Assembly: GCF_014284235.1 (NCBI RefSeq)
Contig: NZ_JACOGD010000007.1
Location: 1-64,000 of the forward strand
DNA length: 64,000 nt
Reading direction: 5' to 3'
Origin: Cognatundibacterium curvum
GTDB lineage: Bacteria > Pseudomonadota > Gammaproteobacteria > Burkholderiales > Burkholderiaceae_D
Both the position numbers and the translations under genes were made by a program. Every line of letters begins with the position of its first letter. The first letter of the stretch is position 1. Under the pieces are notes generated by a model. The model worked only from the letters and a program-made list of their open reading frames with translations, did no database searches and was not told the origin of the DNA. Positions 25,913 through 35,301 of this stretch are shown in pieces.

Positions 25913-28107
25913 ACCTGATTATCCTCACAATAACGTAACCACATCTGACGTAAAGCAAGATCAAAGCTCTGCCCGAATGCCGGCTCATTCATCAGCAATG
26001 ATTCGCGCATCGTCTGTCGCATCGTCTGGCGATAATGCACCAGCCTCTCTATGTCGTGCGCCAGTATCAGCGCCTTTTGCGCATATTCCATCTCTGTTTC
26101 TGCGATCCACTCCGGGAATCCGGCTGCGTGCAGAATACTGGCCCCCAGCCGCCCGACACTGGGCCTGTCCACTAATGTGATATAGGGTATGCCCATATAC
26201 AGACTCTCAATTAAGGTAGTCCCTGAGTTATGTGGGAAGCAATCCAGACTGATATCGATTTTCTGCAAAGGCACCCAGGAAGGCGATGCATAGCCGATAT
26301 CCAGACGCGAACGCTCTATGCCATAGGCTTCGAAGCGCTTCGCCATTTCATCTTGTATACCAGGATCATGGAAGTCTCCGCTATTAAGTACCAGACGTGA
26401 ATTTGGCATCGCGTCAAGGATGGCCGCCCACACTTTAATCACTTTGTGATTGATACGATTGGCGCGCGACAAGCTGCCAAAGGTCACAATGCCGTCTTTC
26501 AGGCATGGAGGCTCACTCATTTCAGGTACGCCGGGATCAGGGCGGTATACGATAGTCGGCCCGTTCAGACGCCAAATCTTCTCTGAGAACAGATGATCGC
26601 AGTGATCGGTCACCGAGTACTGGTCAGTCACGTAGTAATCGATCGCCTTCAATCCCGTGGTATAGCCGAAATCCAGCCAGTGAAAGGAAACCGGCGCCGG
26701 CTTGCGTGCAAATACGCCAAGCCGGTTGTCGGTCGAATGTCCGCCAATATCAATCAGAATATCAATACCGTCATTACGTATCTGCGCAGCCAGTTCTGCA
26801 TCTGATAAATGATTAGTTACTCTCCAATGATCAGTACATGCCTTATATTTATCTGTCACCACGTCTTCCATTGGCGGATCTGAATAGGCAAATACTTCGA
26901 TATTGCTGCGATCCAGATGCTCCATCATAGGCAACAGGAAATAACGGCAGACCTGGTTGTAAAAAGCTTGTGAAACGATGCCGACTTTCAGCTTCTTGCC
27001 CGGATCGCGTTGATTCAAAAAAGGCTGCCATTCACCACGGAACGGCGCACCAAAACGCTGCTCGAATTCTTCATAGCCACCATAAATCACCTCTGCCGGT
27101 AAATCCGGATGGTAATTCAGCACAAATAACAAGGAACTATATATCTTACGACTGAATTTAGATTGCGGATCTTGCTCAAAGGCCAGGGCCTGCATATAAG
27201 CGTCCAGTGCTTTATCGGCCTTACTGGCTCTTTGCAAGGAATTGCCATAGGCAGCCCAAATTTTTGAATTACGTGGCTGATTCAGAATTTCAAGCTCAGC
27301 AAAATCAATCGCTTCCTTTGCCTTACCTTTAAGTGTCAGCACATCAATCAATGCCGGTACCGCGATAGGATTATCAGGCATGATTGCGATTGCTTTGCGA
27401 TAGTAGTCTTCGGCCTTGTCGTATTCTTTCTGTGCCGTGTAGACCTCAGCGAGATTACTATAAAAGAAAGGCACTCCAGGCTTGATGCTGATTGCTCTCA
27501 AATAAGAAGCAATCGCCTCTTCCTGCTGACCATTGCCATTGAGGGCGTTACCCAGATTATTGTGCGCATTCGCCAGCCCTGGCTCCATCTGTATTGCCTT
27601 TTGCAAAGCCTGTATCGCTTCAGGGAAGCGCTGCAATCCATTGAGCGCGGCGCCCACATTCCCCTGAATGTGGGCATTCTGTGGCATCAGCGCCAATGCA
27701 CGCTTACCAACTTCGAGTGCACGTTCAAAATCCTGCTGCTCAATGCGACTGATGGCGAGGTAATCCCAGCCATATGGGTCACGTGGCAAGACCGTCGTCA
27801 GCCAGGCACTGACTTTTTCGAGCAAACCAAAGTTCTTTACTTCAATCAGCGCGTTCATTAAGTCGTAACAGGCATCGGCATCGACCTTAGCCGCAACGCT
27901 GCCTTCAAAGGCTTGTTGCAATGCATGCCAGGCGGCTTCAAAGCTACTTTGCTGTATACCTATTTTTGCCAAGAGATAATGGGCATCCGCATTCAAGGGA
28001 TAGCGTGCGGTAATTTGTTGGCAGAGCTCGGCGGCATGGACTACATCGCCATTTTTCAGACTTGCTTTGGCTTCAGACAGAAATTTCTGCGGATTAATTG
28101 CTTTCAC
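25909..28107 (-). CDS. TPR-repeat SPINDLY/OGT-type (GT41) glycosyltransferase, probable flagellin glycosyltransferase
   Basis: A 732-residue soluble protein. The N-terminal half (about 1-340) is a run of tetratricopeptide repeats (such as [33 protein letters not shown]). The C-terminal half is a GT41 catalytic domain like O-GlcNAc transferase/[86 protein letters not shown] at 28107 is chosen because AGAGGT lies seven bases upstream; the open frame continues to 28164. Such enzymes glycosylate Ser/Thr of proteins, with TPRs selecting the target. It is the first gene of the CDP-sugar operon and divergent from flagellin 380 bases away, so flagellin is the likely acceptor. Confidence 0.87.
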   Translation of the reverse strand: MKAINPQKFLSEAKASLKNGDVVHAAELCQQITARYPLNADAHYLLAKIGIQQSSFEAAWHALQQAFEGSVAAKVDADACYDLMNALIEVKNFGLLEKVSAWLTTVLPRDPYGWDYLAISRIEQQDFERALEVGKRALALMPQNAHIQGNVGAALNGLQRFPEAIQALQKAIQMEPGLANAHNNLGNALNGNGQQEEAIASYLRAISIKPGVPFFYSNLAEVYTAQKEYDKAEDYYRKAIAIMPDNPIAVPALIDVLTLKGKAKEAIDFAELEILNQPRNSKIWAAYGNSLQRASKADKALDAYMQALAFEQDPQSKFSRKIYSSLLFVLNYHPDLPAEVIYGGYEEFEQRFGAPFRGEWQPFLNQRDPGKKLKVGIVSQAFYNQVCRYFLLPMMEHLDRSNIEVFAYSDPPMEDVVTDKYKACTDHWRVTNHLSDAELAAQIRNDGIDILIDIGGHSTDNRLGVFARKPAPVSFHWLDFGYTTGLKAIDYYVTDQYSVTDHCDHLFSEKIWRLNGPTIVYRPDPGVPEMSEPPCLKDGIVTFGSLSRANRINHKVIKVWAAILDAMPNSRLVLNSGDFHDPGIQDEMAKRFEAYGIERSRLDIGYASPSWVPLQKIDISLDCFPHNSGTTLIESLYMGIPYITLVDRPSVGRLGASILHAAGFPEWIAETEMEYAQKALILAHDIERLVHYRQTMRQTMRESLLMNEPAFGQSFDLALRQMWLRYCEDNQV

Positions 28108-28434
28108 TATAACTACCTCTTTCAAGTCCTGACACGGAAAATGTAGCAAAATTCCCTGCAACACCTATCATGCAACGTGGAAATCACAGCTGATATGCGC
28201 AAGAAGCCAATTTGACGCCCTCATTTTATCGAGAAAATTTCTTTTTAATCAGCAAAACAGAGGCAAGATTACAGTCTAAATTACCCTAAAGTATTTTAAA
28301 AAACTGTCGTAGAGCGGAAAATACAGAGAAACTTAAGCAAAAAAAATAATATTTATTTGCAGTAACTTCCTAAAAGTTTTCAAACCTTGACCGTTACCCT
28401 TCACAACGGCGGTGCAACAGTCAACAAGACAGAC
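28108..28434. other. Divergent control region between the glycosylation operon and fliC
   Basis: About 330 A/T-rich bases separate the two divergent starts; no gene is visible. The flagellin promoter sits at its right edge. On the minus strand TCTCGATAA near 28230 resembles a sigma-28 -10 box, but the TAAA upstream is about five bases too close, so no promoter is assigned to the operon. Confidence 0.5.
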
Positions 28435-28461
28435 CAAAGTTTGAGGCTCAAACGCCGAATT
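28435..28461 (+). promoter_or_regulatory. Sigma-28 (FliA) promoter of flagellin
   Basis: CAAAGTTT at 28435-28442, exactly 11 bases, then GCCGAATT at 28454-28461. The consensus is TAAAGTTT-N11-GCCGATAA, so seven of eight match in the -35 and six of eight in the -10. It lies 26 bases before the fliC start, with AAGGAG at 28475-28480 between. It predicts late-class flagellin expression under FliA/FlgM control. Confidence 0.88.
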
Positions 28462-28487
28462 GAATAACTTAGGTAAGGAGAATCAAC

Positions 28488-30284
28488 ATGGCTTCATATA
28501 TCAATACCAATATTGCGTCCATCAATGCACAACGCAATCTGAACTCTTCTCAAGCGTCTTTGTCCACTGCGATGCAACGCCTGTCATCCGGTATGCGTAT
28601 CAACAGCGCCAAAGATGATGCGGCGGGTCTGGCGATTTCCCAGCGTATGACTTCCCAGCTGAGCGGTCAAAATCAAGCGGCACGTAATGCGAATGACGGT
28701 ATCTCTCTCGCACAAACCGCTGAGGGCGATTTACAGCAAATCGGCTCTAACTTGCAACGTATCCGTGATCTGGCTGTTCAGGCATCCAACGGTACCAACA
28801 GTGCATCTGACCGCGCAGCGTTGAACAACGAAGCCAGCCAGCTGATCTCTGAGATCAACCGTGTGGCCAGCACATCTAACTTCAACGGCGTGAACCTGCT
28901 GGACGGCTCTTTCTCTAACCAGACTTTCCAGGTTGGTGCAAACGGCACATCGAACGATCAGATCACGATCGGTGCGATTGCCAGCGCTAAATCCAGCTCT
29001 TTGGGTGTAGGCTCCAGCTCCAGCTACTCCGCTACATTGGCTGGCGCATCGAATACCAACGATGCAATCGGCGCAGGCTCCCTGGTCATTAACGGTGTAA
29101 GCATAGGCGCCTCCAGTGCTGACGGCGTTTCCTACAAAGATTCTCACGGCAGTGCGATTGCTAAAGCAGCAGCGATCAATGCAGCTTCTGGCAACACTGG
29201 GGTATCTGCAGTCGTCAATGCAAACAGCGTTGCCGGTACCGCAGTCAGCAGCGGCGGCTTGACTGCCATCACTTCTGGCTCTATCAAAATCAACGGCGTT
29301 GACATCGGCGCAGTTGCTTCTGCAAGTACAGCTGTAGAGCGCGGTTCCCAAATGACAGCAGCGATTAACGCTAAGTCCGCACAATCCGGCGTGTCCGCAA
29401 CCTACGACACGTCCACTGGTGCAGTGAATCTGTCAGCTTCCGATGGTCGTAACATCACCATCGAAAGAACTGCAAATGCAGCTACCACTGATGCACTGAC
29501 CGGTCTGACTGCAAGTACTGCCAGTGGCGCCACTACTTCGACCGTATCCGCCCAGGTCAGCCTGACTTCCAGCAGCTCCAAAGGTATTCAGGTCACCAAT
29601 GGTTCGGAAACCAGCGTTACAGCGGGTGGTGCAGCGACTACATCCGGTTTGTCAGCCGGTGGCATCACGATCAACGGCTTTGATATCGGCGCGGTTGCCA
29701 GTGGTGCGACAGCAGCGATCGCCGGTCAGAACATCGCCGATGCTATCAATGCCTCTGCTGCAAAAACAGGTGTCACAGCAACTGCAAGCTCCAGCGGCAC
29801 ACTGAAATTGCAATCCCTCACAGGTGGCAACATTGTTGTTGCAGGTACAGCTGGTGGTCTGACAGCCTCTGGCCTGACAGCCGGTACAACCAGCGCTGCT
29901 GCGGGTGTAGGTGCAACTTCGGTTGGTCTGAGCACAACGGCAGTCTCTGCTTCTGTAACAGTTGGCGGCGGTTTGTCTTCACTGGATCTGACTTCCGCAT
30001 CAAGTGCAACCTCAGCGCTGGCGACTATCGACTCCGCGCTGCAATCTGTGAACTCCTCCCGCGCTTCTTTGGGTGCATTCCAGAACCGTTTCACTTCTGC
30101 AGTGACCAGCCTGCAAACTTCGCAAGAAAACTTATCTTCTGCACGTAGCCGTATTCAAGATGCTGACTTCGCATCGGAAACAGCGAATATGACCCGCGCA
30201 CAGGTATTGCAACAAGCTGGTACGGCGATTCTGGCGCAAGCTAACTCGGCACCTAACGGCGTGTTGGCTCTGCTGCGCGGCTAA
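28488..30284 (+). CDS. fliC: Flagellin
   Basis: A 598-residue flagellin. The conserved N-terminal D0/D1 helices (AQRNLNSSQASLSTAMQRLSSG, INSAKDDAAGLAISQRM) and the C-terminal D1/D0 helices (SRIQDADFASETANM, QQAGTAILAQANSAPNGVLALL) are intact. The middle (about 200-490) is an expanded, Ser/Thr/Ala/Gly-rich insert with at least three repeats of the flagellin_IN type, each with a core like INGVDIGAVAS followed by AINA and GVSA. This surface region offers many Ser/Thr sites for O-glycosylation by the adjacent GT41 enzyme. Only one flagellin gene is in the window. AAGGAG is well spaced before the ATG. Confidence 0.96.
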   Translation: MASYINTNIASINAQRNLNSSQASLSTAMQRLSSGMRINSAKDDAAGLAISQRMTSQLSGQNQAARNANDGISLAQTAEGDLQQIGSNLQRIRDLAVQASNGTNSASDRAALNNEASQLISEINRVASTSNFNGVNLLDGSFSNQTFQVGANGTSNDQITIGAIASAKSSSLGVGSSSSYSATLAGASNTNDAIGAGSLVINGVSIGASSADGVSYKDSHGSAIAKAAAINAASGNTGVSAVVNANSVAGTAVSSGGLTAITSGSIKINGVDIGAVASASTAVERGSQMTAAINAKSAQSGVSATYDTSTGAVNLSASDGRNITIERTANAATTDALTGLTASTASGATTSTVSAQVSLTSSSSKGIQVTNGSETSVTAGGAATTSGLSAGGITINGFDIGAVASGATAAIAGQNIADAINASAAKTGVTATASSSGTLKLQSLTGGNIVVAGTAGGLTASGLTAGTTSAAAGVGATSVGLSTTAVSASVTVGGGLSSLDLTSASSATSALATIDSALQSVNSSRASLGAFQNRFTSAVTSLQTSQENLSSARSRIQDADFASETANMTRAQVLQQAGTAILAQANSAPNGVLALLRG

Positions 30285-30322
30285 TCTCCAGCAGCAGGTA
30301 CAATTAGTATGATGTAAATTTT

Positions 30323-30345
30323 CCCCCGGTCATCACGATCGGGGG
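30323..30345 (+). terminator. Hairpin between fliC and flaG
   Basis: CCCCCG and CGGGGG form a GC-rich stem, extended inward by about three pairs, after the fliC stop. There is no T-tract right after it, so it is a weak or partial terminator, or a 3' stabiliser that leaves abundant fliC mRNA and reduced read-through to flaG. Confidence 0.55.
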
Positions 30346-30367
30346 ATACTACTTTAAGGAAATGATC

Positions 30368-30739
30368 ATGGACATCCGATCGATTGGCAGTTCAGTGCAA
30401 TCAGGACAACTGATCAGTGAAAAAGTGAACATCAGTTCTGATGCGCAACGTGTCGGAAATACCAATGGACTCTCAGGCACTACAAACGCCAAAACTGAGT
30501 CCGGCACTGCACCAGACCTCAGCCAGGTCACTAAAGCTGTCGCTGACATCAATAAAACAATTCAATCTCTTTCTCAGGATTTGCAGTTCAGTGTCGATAA
30601 AGACAGTGACAAAGTGGTCGTTAAAATTATCGATCAGCAAACCAAGCAAGTATTACGTCAGATTCCGAGTGAAGAAGCACTTGAAATTTCGAAATCTCTG
30701 GATAAGTTACAAGGACTGCTGATTAAACAGCAGGCGTAA
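30368..30739 (+). CDS. flaG: FlaG family flagellar protein
   Basis: A 123-residue protein whose C-terminal half is the FlaG domain: LQFSVDKDSDKVVVKIIDQQTKQVLRQIPSEEALEISKSLDKLQGLL. FlaG affects filament length and assembly and usually lies between fliC and fliD, as here. ATG 30368 is preferred over ATG 30362 because AAGGA at 30356-30360 is properly spaced only for the former. The N-terminal 60 residues are polar and variable. Confidence 0.9.
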   Translation: MDIRSIGSSVQSGQLISEKVNISSDAQRVGNTNGLSGTTNAKTESGTAPDLSQVTKAVADINKTIQSLSQDLQFSVDKDSDKVVVKIIDQQTKQVLRQIPSEEALEISKSLDKLQGLLIKQQA

Positions 30740-30835
30740 TGGCTTTTTCAGAAATTGACCCATAAATACCCCTCTGTCATCCGGATTGGGTCGGTCGTTG
30801 ATTTGATAAAGTGATGGCTAATTAAGGAGAATCAC

Positions 30836-32851
30836 GTGGCTACAATTCAATCAACTGGCGTCGGATCTGGACTGGATGTGAGCGGCATCATCAGTAAGCT
30901 GATGCAGGCTGAGAGTACGCCTTTGGTCAACATTACCAAGAAGCAGGCTAGCTATCAGGCCGATCTGACTGCTTTCGGCACTGTTAATGGTGCGCTGAGT
31001 TCTTTACAAACCGCGCTTGCCACACTCAATAACGTCAACACATTTAAAAATCTGAATGCCGCTTCTTCAGATGCTTCGGTCGCCAGTGCATCCACTAACA
31101 GCACGGCAGTCGCAGGTAGCTACAACATCAATGTCAGCAAAATCGCGCAGGCACAAACAATTTCCAGTGCAGGCCAGGTGAGTACCACGACACCGATAGG
31201 ATCTGGTGCCAGCACGACCATCAGTTTTCAGTTTGGCACCATTACAGGCACCGCTGCATCCGGCGTATACACCGGCGCGAGCTTTGATCAGGATGCGACA
31301 CAGGCGACTGGCACGGTCACCATAGACAGCACCAATAATTCCTTGCAGGGTATACGTGATGCCATCAATGCTGCGAAAGTCGGTGTACAGGCTTCTATCG
31401 TTGGCGATGGCAGCGCCACCCCCTATCATCTGGTCCTCAATTCCAGCAAGACCGGTGCAACTTCCAGTATGAAAATCAGTACCACAGGTGATAGCGCTCT
31501 GGCTAACCTGATGAACTATGATCCGGCTGGTACGCAGAACTTTAAAGAAGTTGTGAATGCACAAAGCGCGAATCTGACGGTAAATGGGATTCCTGTCACC
31601 AGCGCCAGCAACAGTGTGTCAAGCGCGATTCAAGGTGTGACAATCACAGCGCAGAAAGTGGGCACCACCAACCTGAATCTGACTGCGAATACGACCCAGA
31701 TACAAAGTGGCATTACTGCATTTGTGAATGCATACAATAGCCTGAATTCCACCATCGCCTCAGTGACCTCCTACAATCCGACGACTAAAGCTGCGGGCGC
31801 CTTGCTGGGTGATGCGACTGTGCAATCTGTACAAAATCAGATACGCAGTGTGATGACGAACTCAGTCGCCGGGCTGGGTGGCGGTCTGACCAATCTGGCG
31901 CAGATAGGCATCTCTTTCCAAAAAGACGGCTCGCTTGCAGTCGACTCCGGCAAATTACAATCGGCGCTGAGTGCCAATTTCAGCGATGTGGCAGGTTTGT
32001 TTGCGGCAGCTGGCAAAACAACCGATAGTCTGACCAGTTTTGTCGCCGCTGGCCCCAATACCAAACCTGGTTCTTATGCGGTCAACATTACACAATTGGC
32101 GACACAGGGAAACCTGACCGGCAGTCTCAACTTAAATAGTGGTTCAACAACAATTGCCAGTGGCACTACCCTGTCGTTTTCCGTCGATGGCGTCGCTGCT
32201 GATGTGAACCTGACCGCTGGTACTTATACCGCAACCCAGTTAGCCAGCATGATACAGTCCGCAGTCAATGGCACCGCTGGTTTTAGTGCTAAGGGCATCA
32301 GCATAAATGCCACAATTGACTCCAGTGGCTTCCTGAACATGACCTCGGGCAGCTATGGGTCAACTTCGAATATCAGCCTGACCAATAAGTCAGGAACAGG
32401 GCTCGACCAGCTGACTGGCGTTGTCACTTCGGGTACACCGGGGAAAAATGTAACAGGTACTCTAAACGGCGTTGCAGCAATAGGTACAGGACAAACCCTG
32501 ACCGGCGCCAGTGGCTCTGATTCAGCCGGCATACAAGTGCTGATCAGTGGTGGCTCCACCGGCGACCGCGGCAGTGTAAATTTTTCACAAGGCTATGCAT
32601 TTAATTTGAATGCGGCATTGAGTCGTTTTGTCGGTGCCAATGGCGCTATCACCAATGCCACCAATGGTATTAACAGCTCGATCAAAGACCTGCAAAAGCA
32701 GACCGAGACCATCAACAAACGTCTGGCTGTAACCCAGGCCAGATATCAGGCTCAGTTTTCAGCGCTGGATAAAATCGTGAGTTCTATGACAGCGACCCAG
32801 AACTTCCTGACCCAGCAAATAAACGTTTTAAACGGTACCACCAACAAGTAA
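30836..32851 (+). CDS. fliD: Flagellar hook-associated protein 2 (filament cap)
   Basis: A 671-residue cap protein that folds flagellin at the growing tip. The N-terminus (GSGLDVSGIISKLMQAESTPL) and the C-terminal coiled coil (INSSIKDLQKQTETINKRLAVTQARYQAQFSALDKIVSSMTATQNFLTQQ) are the conserved D0/D1 parts; a flagellin_IN-like segment occurs around 110-190. It begins with GTG, preceded by AAGGAG at about 30824. It is followed by fliS after 22 bases. Longer than the E. coli protein (468 residues), owing to extra central domain sequence. Confidence 0.95.
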   Translation: MATIQSTGVGSGLDVSGIISKLMQAESTPLVNITKKQASYQADLTAFGTVNGALSSLQTALATLNNVNTFKNLNAASSDASVASASTNSTAVAGSYNINVSKIAQAQTISSAGQVSTTTPIGSGASTTISFQFGTITGTAASGVYTGASFDQDATQATGTVTIDSTNNSLQGIRDAINAAKVGVQASIVGDGSATPYHLVLNSSKTGATSSMKISTTGDSALANLMNYDPAGTQNFKEVVNAQSANLTVNGIPVTSASNSVSSAIQGVTITAQKVGTTNLNLTANTTQIQSGITAFVNAYNSLNSTIASVTSYNPTTKAAGALLGDATVQSVQNQIRSVMTNSVAGLGGGLTNLAQIGISFQKDGSLAVDSGKLQSALSANFSDVAGLFAAAGKTTDSLTSFVAAGPNTKPGSYAVNITQLATQGNLTGSLNLNSGSTTIASGTTLSFSVDGVAADVNLTAGTYTATQLASMIQSAVNGTAGFSAKGISINATIDSSGFLNMTSGSYGSTSNISLTNKSGTGLDQLTGVVTSGTPGKNVTGTLNGVAAIGTGQTLTGASGSDSAGIQVLISGGSTGDRGSVNFSQGYAFNLNAALSRFVGANGAITNATNGINSSIKDLQKQTETINKRLAVTQARYQAQFSALDKIVSSMTATQNFLTQQINVLNGTTNK

Positions 32852-32873
32852 AAGATTAAGCGAAGGAATTCCC

Positions 32874-33341
32874 ATGTTTAGTTCATCATCAAATGGCGCG
32901 AATGCTTATACAAAAATAGGTGTTGAAACCGGTGTTATTGCGGCTTCGCCTCATAAACTGATCGTGATGCTGTTTGAAGGTGCCATTGTCGCGATTAATA
33001 ATGCGCAGGTACAAATGCAAAGCGGCGATATTGCTGCTAAAGGTAAATCCATCTCCAAAGCGATTTCGATTATTGATAACGGCTTGCGAGCCAGCCTCGA
33101 TAAACGGGTTGGTGGTGAGATCGCCTTGAATCTCGATGCCTTATATGAATACATGACCAGACAGTTGCTGCTGGCCAACCTGAATAACAGTGAAGATGCA
33201 TTGATTGAAGTAACAAAATTATTGCGGGACCTGAAATCCGCCTGGGATGCGATTGCGCCACAGGCTACGACAGCCGATGCGCCACCCGTCATGCTGCATG
33301 ACCCTTTACAACCACGTCCTACTCACGTTTTTGAGGCTTGA
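32874..33341 (+). CDS. fliS: Flagellin export chaperone FliS
   Basis: A 155-residue helical chaperone that binds the C-terminal end of flagellin and prevents premature polymerisation in the cytoplasm. It shows the family pattern Y-K-GVETGVIAASPHKLIVMLFEGAIVAINNAQ and LDALYEYMTRQLLLANLNN, then LLRDLKSAWDAI. It has a short extra C-terminal tail (about 20 residues). It lies in the usual order fliD-fliS-fliT with short gaps. Confidence 0.95.
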   Translation: MFSSSSNGANAYTKIGVETGVIAASPHKLIVMLFEGAIVAINNAQVQMQSGDIAAKGKSISKAISIIDNGLRASLDKRVGGEIALNLDALYEYMTRQLLLANLNNSEDALIEVTKLLRDLKSAWDAIAPQATTADAPPVMLHDPLQPRPTHVFEA

Positions 33342-33347
33342 TTCAGA

Positions 33348-33683
33348 ATGGAAAGCTTAGAAATTATCTCCTTGTATGAAAATGTCGCGTCTCTGACCAA
33401 TCAGATGCTCAATGCTGCGCGAGACCGGGACTGGGAACGCTTAAGCGTATTGGAAAGTGATTGCTCTTTGAAAGTTGAAGCAATAAAGACGGCGGATACG
33501 CCTGCCCCGCTCTCCCCTGAATTAAAAGAAAGAAAAATCCGGGTCATCAAAAAAATCCTAGCAGATGACAGGGAAATTCGCGATATCACTGAGCCCTGGA
33601 TGGCAGAGTTATCGCAACTGATGCGTAGCTCTAATACCGCCTTGAAGGTCAATACTGCCTACGGGACAGGTAACGCGGCCTGA
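33348..33683 (+). CDS. fliT: FliT-type flagellar chaperone
   Basis: A small 111-residue helical protein directly after fliS (6-base gap). It has SLYENVASLTNQMLNAARDRDWERLSVLESDC, the start typical of FliT family proteins, which chaperone FliD and in enterobacteria also modulate FlhDC. Sequence conservation is low in this family, so the call rests on motif plus position. Confidence 0.82.
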   Translation: MESLEIISLYENVASLTNQMLNAARDRDWERLSVLESDCSLKVEAIKTADTPAPLSPELKERKIRVIKKILADDREIRDITEPWMAELSQLMRSSNTALKVNTAYGTGNAA

Positions 33684-33688
33684 ATATC

Positions 33689-34816
33689 ATGCCTGGACGT
33701 CTCGACAGCTTGTACAAACCCATTTCGGCTGTCGAGGCGATCCGCTCTGCCCTGCCACTCAAAGCAGGTGATCAGAACACCTATCTGAAGTTTTCCCAAC
33801 TGGCGCTGGGTCAGCCGTCTCAGGCGGAAGTCCTAGGCACAAATCCGGATAAGCTGACTACCATACGCATCGGTGATCTAAGTACTAGCTTAAGACTACC
33901 CGCCAGTTTTTCGGGTGCAGACAAGCTCATTTTTCGCCTGCTGGCACTGACCCCAACTATTCATATCAGCTTGCAAAATCCTGCTCAGCCGCTGGACGTT
34001 GCGCATTACACACTGAATTTGCATACCGACCTCAATAGCCAACAAACGCAGTGGGTCAGAATCAGCCCTGAACAACTGAGCGCAAGCCTGGGCTTACAGT
34101 TGGCTCAGACTGAAACCAGCAGCGTAACCCAACTCAGCCCGCTGAGTCAGATTCTGTTACGACTAACAGACAAGGGTAAACCCATGTCCGGAGCAGAGCT
34201 TCTTTCTGCCCAGCCCTTGTTGAGTAATGCTCAGGACTTAGCCAAACCAGCTGCATTGGCAGGGGTCATGGAAAAGGCGGTGTCGCAAAGTGGCTTATTT
34301 TATGAATCGCATATTGCAGCCTGGGCACAAGGACAGCTGGAACAGAAAGCTCTGGAGGCTGAGCCTCAGCACAATTTGCTGGCGGCTATTCCACATGCCA
34401 ATGCTGAGCAAAGTGAATATACAGAGACATTGAAGCAAATAATCCAGAATCAGCTACAACTGCTTGAGCAAGATAAACTGCAATGGCGCGGTGAACTGTT
34501 TCCCGGCCAAAAGCTGGAATGGCAGATCACAAAAGACCCGCATCATCAGGCTGCTGCTGATACACCACAACCGGAGATTTGGCATACCCGCCTGCGCATG
34601 ACATTACCCGGACTGGGTGAGCTGGACGCGAAAATACAATTACACCAGCAAACCGTACAGATTGCGATCTCTGCACCAGAATCATCGGCATTGACACTGG
34701 CGGCAAATGAGCGCAGTTTAACCTCTGCACTCGAAGCTGCAGGGATGAAAATATCCGGACTACAGGTTTCAGGGGCAGTGATGTCAGCAGCTGATAAACC
34801 TCAACCGACAGACTGA
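33689..34816 (+). CDS. Flagellar hook-length control protein FliK-like
   Basis: A 375-residue protein with a C-terminal FliK-type domain (about 265-365: ELFPGQKLEWQITKD, then RMTLPGLGELDAKIQLHQQTVQIAISAPESSALTLAANERSLTSALEAAGMKISGLQVSG). The N-terminal part is Gln/Leu-rich and variable. A second, more typical FliK is encoded at 42106 in the FliJ-FliK-FliL position, so this one is a paralogue; its link to the downstream FlhB C-terminal homologue suggests an export-switch or length-control role. It starts 5 bases after fliT. Confidence 0.75.
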   Translation: MPGRLDSLYKPISAVEAIRSALPLKAGDQNTYLKFSQLALGQPSQAEVLGTNPDKLTTIRIGDLSTSLRLPASFSGADKLIFRLLALTPTIHISLQNPAQPLDVAHYTLNLHTDLNSQQTQWVRISPEQLSASLGLQLAQTETSSVTQLSPLSQILLRLTDKGKPMSGAELLSAQPLLSNAQDLAKPAALAGVMEKAVSQSGLFYESHIAAWAQGQLEQKALEAEPQHNLLAAIPHANAEQSEYTETLKQIIQNQLQLLEQDKLQWRGELFPGQKLEWQITKDPHHQAAADTPQPEIWHTRLRMTLPGLGELDAKIQLHQQTVQIAISAPESSALTLAANERSLTSALEAAGMKISGLQVSGAVMSAADKPQPTD

Positions 34817-34939
34817 TTGGGGGAGAAATTTGGATTTGCACTTAACATCAACCCGCTGGCAAATGACTTACAGGCTTAATATCCAGCGTCACCAGCCACC
34901 GCTGGCGTAATTTAATGACAAAAGACACACCGATACCAT

Positions 34940-35233
34940 ATGGATGACAAGTCCCAGCACTTGCCACTTAAGAATGCCGTGGCACTAGCCTACCAGGAAG
35001 GTGAAAGTGCGCCCAAAGTTGTCGCTAAGGGTAAGGGGCTAATTGCGGAACAGATCATACTCAAAGCCAGGGAGCATGGCGTACATGTGCATGAATCAAA
35101 AGAATTGACGAGTTTGCTGATGCGGGTGGAGCTGGATCAGGATATTCCGCCAGAGCTGTATCGCGCAGTTGCAGAACTGCTCGCTTGGCTTTACCATATC
35201 GAAGCCGAAAAGTCCGGAATCAACAAAAAGTAA
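34940..35233 (+). CDS. FlhB C-terminal-domain homologue (FhlB/EscU-type)
   Basis: A 97-residue stand-alone version of the cytoplasmic domain of the export gate protein FlhB: AVALAYQEGESAPKVVAKGKGLIAEQIILKAREHGVHVHES, then ELLAWLYHI. The autocleavage loop NPTH of FlhB is not present; APKVVAKG follows the usual position. Such small homologues occur next to FliK-like genes and can substitute for the FlhB C-terminal part in export switching. The 123-base gap upstream holds no visible gene. Confidence 0.85.
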   Translation: MDDKSQHLPLKNAVALAYQEGESAPKVVAKGKGLIAEQIILKAREHGVHVHESKELTSLLMRVELDQDIPPELYRAVAELLAWLYHIEAEKSGINKK

Positions 35234-35301
35234 TATTTACCCGCGCTGACTTCGCACTGACTTTTGTACGCATTCATTTTACTGACAATAACAACACAAA
35301 T

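Noticed and set aside
20247-28107. O-antigen or capsule cluster
   Set aside because: No flippase, polymerase, undecaprenyl-phosphate transferase or membrane glycosyltransferase is present; the only transferase is a soluble GT41 protein beside fliC.
28215-28260. Sigma-28 promoter for the glycosylation operon on the minus strand
   Set aside because: TCTCGATAA resembles a -10 box but the TAAA is about five bases too close.
30740-30835. Sigma-28 promoter before fliD
   Set aside because: TAAA is followed by CCGGATTG after 14 instead of 15 bases and the -10 box is poor; too weak to call.
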